Of a DNA stretch of 64,000 nt, positions 33,574 to 45,515 are shown piece after piece; position 1 is the first letter of the stretch, and every line of letters starts with the position of its first letter. Below the pieces are notes generated by a model. The model was not told where the DNA came from, ran no database searches, and saw only the letters and a list, made by a program, of their open reading frames with translations. The translations under genes were made by a program, and so were the position numbers. Source of the stretch: Humulus lupulus (taxonomy: Eukaryota > Streptophyta > Magnoliopsida > Rosales > Cannabaceae); the NCBI RefSeq assembly GCF_963169125.1, contig NC_084794.1, forward strand, positions 155,630,858-155,694,857, given 5' to 3'.

Positions 33574-35760
33574 TCATCTTCTGCCTCAAAAGTAACCCTT
33601 CTCGAGCTCATGGTGGTGATGGGTTTTATTATCTTTTGAGCTACCCAGAGGAGAGAAGTCTGTTCAAGGACATCCCCACCCATCCTCCCAAATTCAAGAC
33701 CATATTATTATGGACTAACGATCTCTGTCCATCTAGATTTTACTCATTTCAATGAATTCGTAAGTATTTTATCACTATTCACTTTGATCCCCCTTTTATT
33801 TTTAATTTTTACCTCATAATGTTCATTTCAATCAATTATTCAGCCAACTATCACCGCCTGCAACCTACCAAAAACATGAAAGACCATTGGGAAGAGGTTT
33901 TAAAGCTCTCGTATGGCCAGTGGTCCCTCAATTATCTCTTTCACAAGGACAAGCACCTACGATAAGGCATCCTTGGCGAAGTCGAGTCTACAGACAATGT
34001 CGGGATTTGTAAATTTTTGAGGTGGGAAGGCGTCCCATTACAATCGGCCAAGCTCCCTTCAAGTGGGAAACACTCAAGCTCACACTCATGCGACCCTGTT
34101 CTCCACTAAGTCGAACCATTGTGCTCGGGAACTGAAGCATAAGACGAGGCCTTGACGAGCTCATCTGATGGAGGTAAATTCATGCTAGACTTATACAAGT
34201 GATCTCCCACCATTATTAGATATGAGCCCAATGTTGTAGTTCTGTTTAAGGATCCCAAGAATAATGTTGTGGTCTGGTCGGGGGTAGATCTTAAGGTGAA
34301 TAGGTTTGATAGTTTGTTGGGGATATACCAAACAATGTATAGTTTAAATGAAGTTTGGGATGGGATAGTAGTCAAATACGGGACTAACAATTATAGGGAC
34401 CTATCGAGGATATCCTCTACTTTTAGGGACGGAAACTCCTTAGCCACGTCAGAAGATAGGGGGATTTCCTAGTCCCCGAGCTCAAGCTCAAAGGAGTCCT
34501 CCAGTTAGGTTCCTTTTACTTAGTTGTTTCAATGTTGGACTTATATATATAGTTTCATTTTTCCAAACATAATCAATCTTTTTTCCTTTTTCAGGCAATA
34601 TGGACTCAGATCTTGATAACATCCTTGGGATGCCCCCAAGGTCCGAGGCAGCAAGCGACACCCCGTAACTTTGAGGAAGGACGCTCCTCCCTCTAAGGCC
34701 GCATAGGTTACCAAGGACCATCTTTTGCCGACCTCAAAGGCTGCCCCAGTGAACCAAATATAAGGACTCCACCTCTTCCTCCTCCACCCCCAGTAAAGTC
34801 CTTACGGGGGATAAAGGTAAAAAAATTATGGAACACAAGGCATCAACGACAGTGGGTGCCCTGACTCCAACTGTGGTTCGCTAGTTTTGTTCCATGCCAC
34901 ACATGCTGGAGTACCCTTTGGCAAATGAGGTTGGAGACTTGGGAGCTGACCTATGGTCCAAATTAATTTTGTGGATTGACTAGTCCTACAGCAACCTCGA
35001 CACCAATGTGTGGAGGTTTCTGAAGGGAGACAACACAATGGCTCTCTACAACCAGTCTCTGTAGCTCACAGTATAATTTTTATTTTTGTATGATCTAATT
35101 GTTATTGTTTTGTCCCTCAGGCCCTCCTTAGATTTATGCGCCACTACTCCCTCCTGTCCTCGAAGGTCGCGACTGATGAGAAATTGGTCAACGACACCCA
35201 TCAAGCTTGAATCCAGGATGAGGACAACCTGAAAGAGGCCAAGGGAGCCTAGTCCAAGGTAAAAAATTCACTTAAAGACCCCAGGGAGGCCCATGCAAGG
35301 AACGAGGACGCCGTCACAGCCACTCAGGTTAGGCTCGTCTCCCTTCTCATCCCTGAAGGCAGAGCTTGACACTAAGACGGCCAACTAAGATGGCCAAGGC
35401 TAAGATCGAGTGCCTTAAAGAGGAGAAGAGCGCCGCCTATGAAATCCTTTAGGATTAGAAGAAACGTATGCTCAAGGAGTTCATTGCCAAGAAAGAATGG
35501 GCCACCGAATGAGCTATGTACCGAATGTGGTCGCTTAATCCCGAAATTGACACATCATTCTTGATGGAGAAGTAGGAGGAATTTCTGACCAAGTGGAAAG
35601 CTCGGTTGGCCAAAGAAGCAGTGAGCATGGGCACCACTGTTGAAGTGGATAGCGGGGATGAGAAGGGAGAAGAGGTTGAGTATGCTCCTGGCAGCCAAAA
35701 ATAACTTCTGTTTTACAAGGGCTGTGCCCCTTATATTTTTTTGGACAATTGTAATTATTT
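33574..35760 (+). pseudogene. Antisense ORF of the Tat element (intron-containing, decayed)
   Basis: Plus-strand coding traces opposite in sense to the Tat gag-pol: YGQWSLNYLFHKDKHL (about 33900), VVVLFKDPKNNVVVWSG (about 34240), then exon-like blocks after acceptor-like 'ttcctttttcag' (34593) and 'ttttgtccctcag' (about 35119): LRFMRHYSLLSSKVATDEKLV and, further on, MYRMWSLNPEIDTSFLMEK. The middle part is Lys/Glu-rich and probably coiled-coil. Retand/Grande-type Tat elements carry such an antisense ORF between pol and the 3' LTR; its function is unknown. Many stops; the left part is cut at the copia LTR. Confidence 0.6.
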
Positions 35761-36689
35761 ATTTTGATGACATTGGGGCTGAGACAATTTATAGGTCCAG
35801 TTTTATCTACTTATCTTATCTTGTGAATGTTTATATAACTTAGTATTAGTTTTATGCTTTCAATTTTTTATCTCAAAAATCTTTTTTCACATTTTCTACT
35901 TGTAGCTTTTTCCCTTAATATTATGCATCATATTTTTGTATTGAAATATTTTGAACTTATTACTAAGGGCTTGCTTTTATACTTGTTTACTCACACAAGT
36001 ACATGCTCGAGCTTAAGTTCGATCTTTCATATAATCATACATAGTTCATTCGATTGCTCATTTTTGACTTAGTTATATTTAGGGTCGAATACTACTTATA
36101 CCATGTATTTTTTCTTTTAAAAATATTTTTGGCGTGTAGTCTCGTTAGTCTATTTATTTCCCGTTATATTCAGGGTCAAATACTACTTATACCATGTAAT
36201 CTTGCTTTTAAATATACTTTTGGCGTGTAGTCTCATTAGTCTAGTTATTTCTTGCTTAGTGATAGTAACTTTTCCTCATCCTCGATTATGGTTTCAATAT
36301 TGTGAGGTCGAAACTATTTTGAAAAAAAATTCATCTCTTTCTCGACTTATGAATTTCGTGGGTTTATCTAGAATTCAAACTTTTAATTTTGTCGATTAGT
36401 GTTTGCTGGTTTGTTCCAGACTTGTTTATGTCGTGTTTGGTTGATAATCTATCCAATGTAATATTATATTTATTGATGTTATATTTTCGACCCTATGGTA
36501 TGATTGTATACAACTTATGCCCACTTAATCTCCTATGATAGTAAAATCATAGGTTATTGAATTTTGGGAGCTTGCAAAACATATAACAATAAATATACAA
36601 CTGGAATGAAGAAAACATGCTTTATTAATGAAAAGCAAAATTAAATATAAGCTTGGTTACAACTAAATAAATATTATTCATGTATTACT
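35761..36689. other. AT-rich non-coding stretch of the Tat element
   Basis: Between the antisense ORF and the integrase end. Frames here are short and rich in Leu/Phe/Ser, as expected of random AT-rich DNA. A phrase of about 50 bases ('tactacttataccatgta...tggcgtgtagtctc') is repeated at about 36090-36150 and 36180-36240. Confidence 0.6.
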
Positions 36690-37640
36690 GGTAATAAGGT
36701 CGTAGATGTTCACCATTCCAAGCTCATGGACCCAATTCTGCATTCAGCCTCACTAGTTTGTACACACCAGGTTGAGCAATGGATTCAATTTGGTAAGGTC
36801 CCTCCAAATTAGGCCCAATCACACCTGCTGAAGGGTCTTGTGTGGAAAAAAATACACGCCTAAGCACTAAATCTCCTAATTTGAAGTGTCTGTCTCGAAC
36901 CCTCTTATTGTAGTATCTTGCAGTCCTTAGTTGGTAAGAAGAATCTTTAAGTTGGGCTTCTTCTCATTTTTCTTCAATTAGATCTAGGATTTCCTCAAGC
37001 TAAGATTGGTTTGAGGTCTGGCTGCATGCTTCCTATCTGAATGTTGGAATTTCAACCTCAATGGGCAACATTGCTTCACAACCGTAGGCAAGGGAGAATG
37101 GTGTATGTCCAGTTGTTGTTCTGTAACCCATAGGACTTGCGGTAATTCTTCTGGCAATTTTTCTTTAGCTTATTAGAGCCTTTTCTTAATGGAGCTCATT
37201 AGAGTCTTGTTTACGGCTTCGACCTGGCCATTTTCTCATGGATGAGCTACTGAGGAAAAACTTTTGATTATCCCATTCTTTTTGCAAAAATGTGTAAACA
37301 GCTCGCTATCGAATTGAGTTCCATTATCTGATAGTATTTTCCTTGGTACCCCATTTCTTTGAATTATAATTTTTACCACAAATTCCAAGACTTCTTCGAG
37401 GTGATTGTGGCTAGTGGTTCAGCCTCAATCCATTTAGTGAAGTAATCAACAACAACTATGGCGTATCTAACTCCCCCTTTTCTTGTTGGTAGTGACCCTA
37501 TGAGTTCGGCCACGGGGAGCTCAGTTGGTGGAACATCCGAGACTGAAGCGAATCAGTGACATTTGTCGCAACATTTGACATACTCGAATGATTATGCTTT
37601 TATTGTAGGCTAGAAGTATCATTGCATAATTACCTTCTTT
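36690..37640 (-). pseudogene. Tat integrase
   Basis: C-terminal module reads KLGDLVLRRVFFSTQDPSAG, GPNLEGPYQIESIAQPGVYK and AWNGEHLRPY, diagnostic for the Tat lineage. Upstream are the core motifs ILSDNGTQFDSELF (second Asp) and NGQVEAVNKTL (catalytic Glu kept). Stops occur at about 37020, 37170 and 37225. It is the last gene of the minus-strand element; the antisense ORF lies beyond it. Confidence 0.88.
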
Positions 37641-38492
37641 GATAGACTATTCCCCTCGATGTGATCTCCACAAAATCCTTCATGGATTTTTTCTAGAATT
37701 TTTCTAGCCTCGGGTGGAGTTACACACCTTAATAACGACATGTAATATCCTCTTCTGTACAACCTCCCTTCCAAGATGGTGTATCTTGGTCTATTGGACA
37801 ACAATTTTCGGGCCTCATTCCAGTCTGCTGGAAGGCTTTCAGTTTTGAGGTATTCAATTATGGATGTCATCCATGTAGGTTGTGAGCCTATCACATCGAC
37901 ATAACCTTCTTCATGCTCGACTATGCTTGGATGTTGTCGAAATTCAACTGGTACTACATTAAGTGTATCAACTTCCTTGGTTATTGCAAGTCGAGCTAGA
38001 GCATCTGCATTTGAATTATGCTCTCGTGGAACTTGTTTAATCACATAGAATTCAAATTGTCCGACTGCTGCTTTGACTTTTTCCAAGTATGCTGCCATCC
38101 TTGTTGGCTTTTGCCTTTAACTCGGAAGCTATTTGAAGTCCTACTAAAAGTGCCCCATATTCACTATCGTTATTTGATGCTTCGAAGGAAAACCTTAAGG
38201 CTGAGTGAAACATGTTTTTTGATGGGGTAATTAGGATAATTCCTACTCCCGACCAAATCTCCTTTGAAGAACCATCAACGTAAAGTCTCCACAGCTCGCA
38301 GGCTGTGGTTATGACTTCCTCATATGAGATTTTAGTACATTCAACTACGAAATATGCCAAGGCCTGTCCTTTTATTGTCGTTCTCGAGTGATACGTGATC
38401 TCAAAATGCCTAAGTTTGACCGCCCATTTCAATAGTCTCCTGGACGATTTGGGTTTCGACAATATTTGTCTCAATGGTTGATCAATTATCAC
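37619..38492 (-). pseudogene. Tat second (archaeal-type) RNase H and linker to integrase
   Basis: LWRLYVDGSS, GVGIILITPSKN and SFEASNNDSEYGALLVGLQIA are the Asp/Glu-bearing motifs of the extra RNase H found in Tat elements. PREHNSNADALARLA and DTLNVVPVEF follow in the linker, and HEGFCGDHIEGNSLSKKVIMQ is the integrase zinc-region start. Two frames (38052-38492 and 37619-38098) overlap, so one frameshift separates them near 38098. Confidence 0.88.
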
Positions 38493-39660
38493 ATGTACTG
38501 GATGAGCCTGGAAGTAGGGTCAGAGTTTTTGGGATGCATGCATCAAGCACAGTGGTAGCTTTTCCATCAATGGATATCTTGACTCTGCCCCAAGTAACCT
38601 TTTGTTGACATAATAAACAAGTGTATGTATTTTCTTATCCTCCAGAACAAGTATCGCACTAATTGCATGTTCGGTTGTAGCGAGGTACAAGAACAATATT
38701 TCCAATGCAAAAAGTTTGGACAAGAAAGGTGGTTCAGTGAGATGCCTTTTGAGGGCTTGAAAAGCTAACTTGTACTCGTCTGACAATTCAAACTTTTTGC
38801 CCCTCTCAAAAGGTTAAAGAATGATATGTATCTGTCTATAGATTTCGATATGAGCCTACTTAAAGCTTCCATTCATCTAGTTAAACTCTGGACATCTTTA
38901 TGCTTTCAATGTGAAGGCATGTCGATTAAAGCTTTTATCTTATCTGGGTTTGCCTCTATGCCTCAAGCGTTTACTAGAAATCCAAGAAATTTTCCCGAAG
39001 AAACTCCAAACGAACACTTTTGCGGGTTGAGTCTCATGTTGTACTTTCAGAGTATGGTAAAACACACTGCGAGATCTTTGATATTGTTACAATTGTGGTT
39101 GGAATTTAATAGCATATCATCCACATACACTTCCATGTTGTTCCCTATTTTCTTGGAAAACAATCTATTTACTAGTCTCTGGTATGTGGCTCCGACATTC
39201 TTGAGTCCAAAGGCATCAAATTGTAATAGTATAGACCTTTATTAGTCATGAGGCTTGTATGTTAATGATCCGGTGCATCCATGGCTATCTGGTTTATCCA
39301 GAATATGCATCCATGAACAACATGATGCCGTGACCCAAGGTAGCTTCCACGAGTTGATCGATTCAAGGTAGGGGAAACAGTCCTTTGGACACGGCTTGTT
39401 GAGGCCTAAATAGTCAATGCATGTTCGCCACGTGCCATTTTGCTTCGGGACTAAAACGAGGTTGGCTATCCAATCTAGATCAAAAGTGTCTCGAATAAAC
39501 CGATTTGATTTTAGCCTTTTGACCTCCTCTCTCCAGGCCTTCTTCCTTTTGTCATCGAGGAGCCTCATTTTCTGCTGCTTTGGGGGAAAGTTTTTGTCTA
39601 TGTTTAACGCATGGCTTATAATGTTTGGGCAAATCCCAACCTTATCTTAGTGCGACCATG
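38493..39660 (-). pseudogene. Tat reverse transcriptase and first RNase H
   Basis: In coding order: RT N-terminus WIANLVLVPKQNGTWRTCID and LNKPCPKDCFPYL, the catalytic VYVDDML (YVDD codons 39116-39127 intact), NPQKCSFGVSSGKFLGF, GIEANPDKIKAL, then RNase H YLATTEHAISAILV and YYVNKRLLGAESRYPL. Several frameshifts and stops interrupt it. The plus-strand frame at 38826-39245 is its shadow. Confidence 0.87.
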
Positions 39661-40300
39661 CAAATACATCTTGGTTTTCCCTCAGGAAGTGGATTAATTG
39701 CTATCTTGCATCCTTTGGAAGGTCCTTCCCGATCTTTATCACCCTGGTGGTGTCCCCTATCATCGATCTAAATGTCTTCGAGCTATTCAATTGGCCCAAG
39801 TCTGGCCCTGGCCTGATATATCCTCGTATGCTACTTCGCTTATTTCTTCAATAACAACCAGGCCTGTGCACTTGTTTGGCTCTTACCACTCATCGAGATG
39901 TCATAGGGCACCCAGTTGGTCTCCTTTCAATGTCTCAATGCCACTCGGTGTTGGGAAGTTTATGGATAGGTGCCTAACAGATGTAACTTCCCCTAGCCCA
40001 ATCAGAGCTGGTCTTCCGAGTAGTGCATTGTAGTTTGAAGGGGCGTCAACCACGATGAACTCCATTAACTTGGTTATCGAGACTAGGTAGTCTCCCGTGG
40101 TTACTGGGAGCTCCATAGATCTCGTAGTAGCGATTCCCTCCCATGAAAATCCATATAGCGTTGTTGCACAGACTTTTACGTCTCGAGTGGAAAGTCCCAT
40201 TTTTTCCAGGGTAGCCTTATAGAGGATGTTGACTAAGCTCCCGTTATCGATCAGGATTCGTTGCACCCTCTTATTGGCGAGTTGAAAGTATATGACCAAA
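39661..40300 (-). pseudogene. Tat aspartic protease and linker
   Basis: Reads RILIDNGSLVNILY (active-site D-N-G-S, the usual Tat form) and SNYNALLGRPALIGLGEVTS, the C-terminal flap region. It is among the better preserved parts. It lies between gag and RT in the minus-strand element. Confidence 0.85.
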
Positions 40301-42871
40301 GGGTTATTATGAGGTAATTGGACGTGCGAGGCGTCTTCTTTAGTGAAGGTAATTTGTTGGGAATCAACCCTCTGTTATTTCGTAACTCTATGTTCAGGTT
40401 CATAGGGGGATCCATCCTGCATTTTGAGCTTATTGACATAACTCTTTTGGGAATTCCTACCCGGCCCTGCGATATACAGCCCCCTCGCGATGGTTATTAC
40501 ATCTTCTCCATCAATTGGGGGAGGTTAATTATCCTGCCTCGCCTGTGGGCCCACAGATTGCTGGGCATGCTGTATTGGAGCTACCTTCTATCCAAGCGAA
40601 GCCTGGGTCAGTTTCGACTTCGCACCTACAACCCGAAGTAGCCTCTTGAGATCAAACTTTTGATCTCATCCTTTAAATATCTACATTCATCAGTGGTATG
40701 ACCTATATCCCTATGAAATATCCAGAACTTGTTTGCATCCTTTTTGGATTTTTGGTTTCACATCAGATCAGGTCGCCTGAGAGGGAACAGATTTTCATAT
40801 GCGATAATATATGCTTTCACGAGTATCTGTGAGCTAGGTATAAACCGTATAAATGGTGAAGTACTTTTCTCCTTTCTTTTTCTTTCTTGCATCCACCTCT
40901 GAGTTATTCCCTTCATTCTTCTTCCTTTTAGAAGGGTTATCTCTCAAGGGTCGTGATGTGGAGGGTATAGCTGAGGTGGTGGCTGAGTTAACGTTTGTCA
41001 TTGTAGTTATTACAAGCGGAGTAGTTAGCTTGAGTGTTGACCTCGCCTATTCTACATCGACAAATCTCTAAGCCTGAGTGTTGAACTCAGCTGTCAACCT
41101 CACTGGTTTCCTCTGCATGTCGTCCCAAAGGGGACTCCTTGGTAATACTCTAGCTCGTACTGCCATGAGATGACAACTATCTTCGACATTGCGAACTCAT
41201 GCAACTTCTACGTTGAACCTTGCCAGGTAACTTTTTAGTGACTCACCTTGTTGTTGCTTGAAAATGGTCAATGCGGATGCCTCAAGTTTGATGCTCTTCA
41301 CAGCTTAGAACTACTTCTTGAATTCCTAGGAAATTTATTCCCATGATGAGATCGAATGTCTTCAGATTTTTTCAAACCAATTCTTCGCTTGCCATGTGAG
41401 TGTGGTCGGGAAGAGCATACACATGAGCTCGTACCCAACGTTACTAGTTTGCATTACCGTATTGAACGTACTCATGTGGCTGCATGGGTCGGTAGTCCCA
41501 TTGTAGGGTGCCACATGGGGTATTTTAAGGGTCTGAGTAAATGGGGGCAAACGGTTCGAGCTCCTCGTTAGAATCGTAGGCCTTGTTTTTATTTTCCCCC
41601 TCTTCAATGAGTCTAAATGCCTCTTCCAACTGGTTGATCCTCAGAGGGGATGCGTGCACTACTGGCATCTAGTTATTATTCACAAGAACTCTAGCTCCTT
41701 GTTGCAATATAGGGTTATATTGAGTCCCATATAATGGTTGTAGAGGCTCTCTCCCAGTATTTAAGTGTGTCTGGAGGTCCAAGTTTGGTTGATCAGATTT
41801 CCCCTGGTAATGATTTAGATGATCTCAAAGGTTAGTATAACAATTATGATAATTCTTGTAATTTCTAGGTTCAGTGTTATACACACACTCACCTACCTTC
41901 TATAATCCTGGCGTCCGCCAAGGAAACTGACATTTCTTTCTGGAGGTTGCTGTGTGTGCCTCGATTATTACGGGGTGGGTTTTCCACGTGCACCCTTACT
42001 CCGGTCATTCGTAATTTTGACATATGACTTTGAGATGGCTGTGGTTGTCTGTGTTCTGGATGCGCCTCTCGTGGGGCCTCATGCTCAGCCCCGTGCTTGG
42101 TTCAAGCCCGATGGCTCCTCTCTCGGCTCCCACTTCAAGAACTTTGAGAAGTCCTTTGCGGTGCCTGATCTCTTCTTGGTTCCCACTAAGTATTGGCTTG
42201 GGTGCATTCTATGCTGGAGAGGGATATCTTATTGGAGAGGGAGGATGCCTAATTGTTGAGGGATGTGACCTCCCGTCATTTGGTCTGGAAGGCTTAGGGT
42301 TGACCCGGATAGGCTCCGGGTTATTCCTGGCAGGTTCTTGGGTATCACTCCATGCTATCGAGGGAGCTTGGTTGTTCCTAGTTCCTACAGGAAGACTTCC
42401 TATGGGATTGTTCCTAACAAGGTTCCGAGTAGATTCTCCAGGCCGATTATTTATGGTGTTTTCCCTAGGTCTCAGTTGAGCCTGTTGGGCCCTTTATTTG
42501 GCCATCCTGGCAGCCGTACTCCCTCGAGGTCATTCCCTAACCCTCCGAGGTGCTACCTTAACTTCAGTAGCTTTCCTTGCCCACTCCTCATTTAGCCTAG
42601 TAGTCTCGGCTATTTGTTCACATAGTTGATAATTTTCTAGCTCCACTATTGACATGTATATTTCAAGATTATAGTACAAATCCTCATCGACCCTAGGATT
42701 CTGATTAGGCCATCTTCTGGAAGATAATGAGGCACTCCCATGATCAGGACTCTGGCCCATAATAGGTTGTTTACCAGGCCTTCACAGAGGATCCTCAGTT
42801 TGTGGGGTATGCCCCTCGGGGATTTGAGGTAATGATCGCCCACTGGTTCTAGGGATGTTCAAGGCAGCCAT
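40301..42871 (-). pseudogene. Tat gag
   Basis: Starts MAALNIPRTSGRSLPQIP (ATG at 42871-42869). A helical segment follows (ENYQLCEQIAETTRLNEEWA), then the capsid core HVAPYNGTTDPCSHMSTF and VGYELMCMLFPTTLTWQAKN (41362-41607), the standard Tat Retrotrans_gag signature, and decayed sequence to the protease. No clear zinc knuckle was seen. Plus-strand frames at 41954-42595 are shadows. Confidence 0.82.
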
Positions 42872-42940
42872 TGTTGTTGCGCATGAGGTTTTACACTAAA
42901 CAGTAGGAAAGCTTGTTTAATGTTCTCAATGAAAACACCA

Positions 42941-42954
42941 AATTGCTGACGCCA
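42941..42954 (-). promoter_or_regulatory. Probable Tat primer-binding site
   Basis: The reverse strand reads TGGCGTCAGCAATT, at the right place between gag and LTR and starting with the obligatory TGG. The tRNA is not identified; mutations may have blurred it. Confidence 0.5.
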
Positions 42955-42973
42955 TTTTTCTTCAACTTAATTA

Positions 42974-43105
42974 TGTAGAGCAATAAATAATTAACTAGAA
43001 AGAAAAGAAGAAACAAGAGATTTTTAACGTTGTTCAACAATTATAATTTTCCTACGTCAATGAGTCACTGTTATTATAAATAAAGCTTCAAACGAGAGAA
43101 ATTTG
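42974..43105 (-). mobile_element. Tat 5' LTR, end portion
   Basis: The plus strand begins TGTAGAGCAATAA. The LTR is interrupted at 43105 by the large solo LTR and resumes at 49668; the whole is about 674 bp. The exact boundary on the primer side is uncertain by about 20 bases. Confidence 0.65.
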
Positions 43106-44924
43106 TGTAACATCCCGTGTTTTGAACAAACGCTAGTAGCCGATTGGAGCCGGTGAAGAATTATGTGGAATATTATTTTGATAAATTATATTATATGAAT
43201 TTGTGATGATTCGTTAATTTTTATTGTTGCTGTGATGATCCGGAAAAGGATCTAGCTTTATGCAAAGAAAGATTGGTCTAGACCATGGAGTAAACCCAAT
43301 GGGAGAAAAATCTCGGATTAAATAAAATAGGAAATACTATGGCATAAAAATACTAATTGTGTCTGGCAACTGAAACTTTATAGTTGAGCCAATAAATTTA
43401 AGAAAAATTGATTGAGGATTGAATTCCAGTCAGCTGGGCTTAAGGATGATAATTTCCTGCTTGGGCCTCTAAGGGCATTTTGGTCAATTTGATAAAATTA
43501 CCAAAATTATGTGATATGTCACAAATTTTATTTTTGGGTAATATTTAATTTAATTAATTAATGTTAGATATATTTAAAAGCTATAGGGTAAAATTATTAT
43601 GGAATTTTAGGGAATTTTAGACAAGTAAAATTACCAAAGGGCTCTTGAGTGTCTAAAGAGAGAGGTAAAAATGCGCAAGGGCATAAAGGTCTTTTCCAAG
43701 AGGTGGGCGACAAGGCTATTGTAACACCCCAAGTTGTTAATAAGGTTTAAGACCTTGATTAGAGTGGCTGGAGGACAATAAGTGAATTAACATGATAATA
43801 TATGAATTTGAATGAGTATGTGATTAGAATGCATGTTTAGGTGGTATAAATATGCATGTGGACCCCGTTTGTATGTTAGGGGTAAATTGGTAATTTTAGC
43901 CCATTGAGGGCATAAATGTGATAATTGTATTATGTGATTTGTACCATGAGAGTGTGGTGATATTAATGTGATGGACATGCCGAGATGGTCCTAGAGAGCT
44001 AGTTAGCTTAAAAGTCACAATGGGATTTTATACATGGCTCGGGAGGAGCCTAGGGGTACTTTGGGAATTTCGTAAGTTGATTTGAGAATTAGTGGATAAT
44101 GGTTATTGATGATTGAGTAACTTGAGTAACCATTAGTAACTGTTGAGAGTAACAAGTTTAGATGGGAAAATGGTAGACAAAAGTAAAAGGACAAAAGTGC
44201 CCTTGAGGTTTAGTTAGGAAGGAATTCTTGTGGAAGGGTAAAGTGGTCATTAGGCAAGGGATAGATAAGGTTCAGCTGAGGGAAAAAGGATGCACGTTCT
44301 ACACTTAGTTAGAAATTGGTTTATGCTGAAATTGAAGGAAAAGATAGAGGAAAAGAGGAGAAGAAGAGGAAAACTGAATTCTTGAAACCTAGGAGAGAAT
44401 TAAGGGAGTTCGAGGCAACCAAATTGGAATTTGAGCAAGGATTGATCAAAGATAAGAATTTGAGCTCTGTTTTTGTTGAAATTAAGCTTTAATTTACAGA
44501 GGTTAAGTGTGGGAACCTAAAGGAAATATGGCTGGTTTTACTTGGAAATTCAGTTAGGGTAATCAAAAGGAAAGGGGCTTGAAGCTGGAATTGAGAAGAG
44601 TTCAAGCTGAGTTTTGATTGAGGTATGAATCCATAGCATGTTTAAATTTCGTACCTAGTGTGGTTTAAGATTTTAGAAGCATGGGTTGTAGTTTTCAAGC
44701 TCTGGTTTAGGACTTAGAAGCCATGGTTTGAACTTCTGAAATTTGAAACTCAAGAATGGATTTTGAGTGTGATTGGGTAATTGAGTTTGTTTTTGATGTT
44801 TATAGGTTGTTAAAGGGTTCATTTGGGGTTTTAAATTGATTTTGGGGCTTAGGTACTTGTTTGGGTTGAATTGGAGTTGTTTTGGCTTGGGAAAAATGCA
44901 GGGGGAAACATAGAAATCTGGGTT

Positions 44925-45045
44925 CGCGTAGGGGCGCCGCGGCCCTGTTCTTTGGTGCCGCGGCGCAGGCTTGCATCAGGACCAGGGAAAAGCTTCTGGG
45001 CGCCACAGACCTTGATGGGAGTGTTGCGGCCCTAGGCTATTTTTG
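44925..45045. other. GC-rich island of the nested solo LTR
   Basis: 'ggcgccgcggccctg' and 'ggtgccgcggcgcagg' with CCGCGG palindromes, at the same relative position as in the other Tekay LTRs. Confidence 0.7.
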
Positions 45046-45440
45046 ACAGTCAAATATTGCATTTTTAGGGCTTTTTCCCAGGTGCTTGGGGGATGGTTCC
45101 AATACATTATTTTAGGGAACTAGAGGTCCCGAGAGTATGGGATTGGTCCCGGGAAGTGGTTTTGGGATTGGTTAGTATTAAAAGTGTTTTATATGTGTTG
45201 TGACTAGGATTTTGGAGAGGCTCGTGATAGAGGACCGTGCTTGTGACATTGGTGCATCGGAAAGCTCGGAATACAGGTAAGAAAACTGTAGCACCCGCAG
45301 AGCAGGGCATGGGCCCATAGTGATGTTGCAGGGCGTAGCCGTAAGTTGTGTTGTAGTTAGGATGTAGTCTTGATTGAGTTATTATATGTTTTTATGTTGT
45401 TTAGGTATGCTATATGTGGTTATAGTAGAATGAACTACAG

Positions 45441-45515
45441 AGGAGCCGGGAACGGCGAAGGGCCGAGAACGGTGAAGGCTGAGAACGGCAGTGAGGCCGG
45501 GAACAACACTTAGCA
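45441..45515. repeat. Four-copy ~17-bp tandem repeat
   Basis: 'gccgggaacggcgaagg'-type units; the 'gaac' core falls at 45450, 45467, 45483 and 45501. Found only in this LTR copy. Confidence 0.8.

Noticed and set aside
38826..39245. A 139-residue plus-strand frame
   Set aside because: Exact antisense shadow of the Tat RT palm (YVDD at 39116-39127 on the minus strand).
41954..42595. Plus-strand frames up to 151 residues
   Set aside because: They are shadows of the minus-strand Tat gag, whose start and capsid motifs read in order on the other strand.
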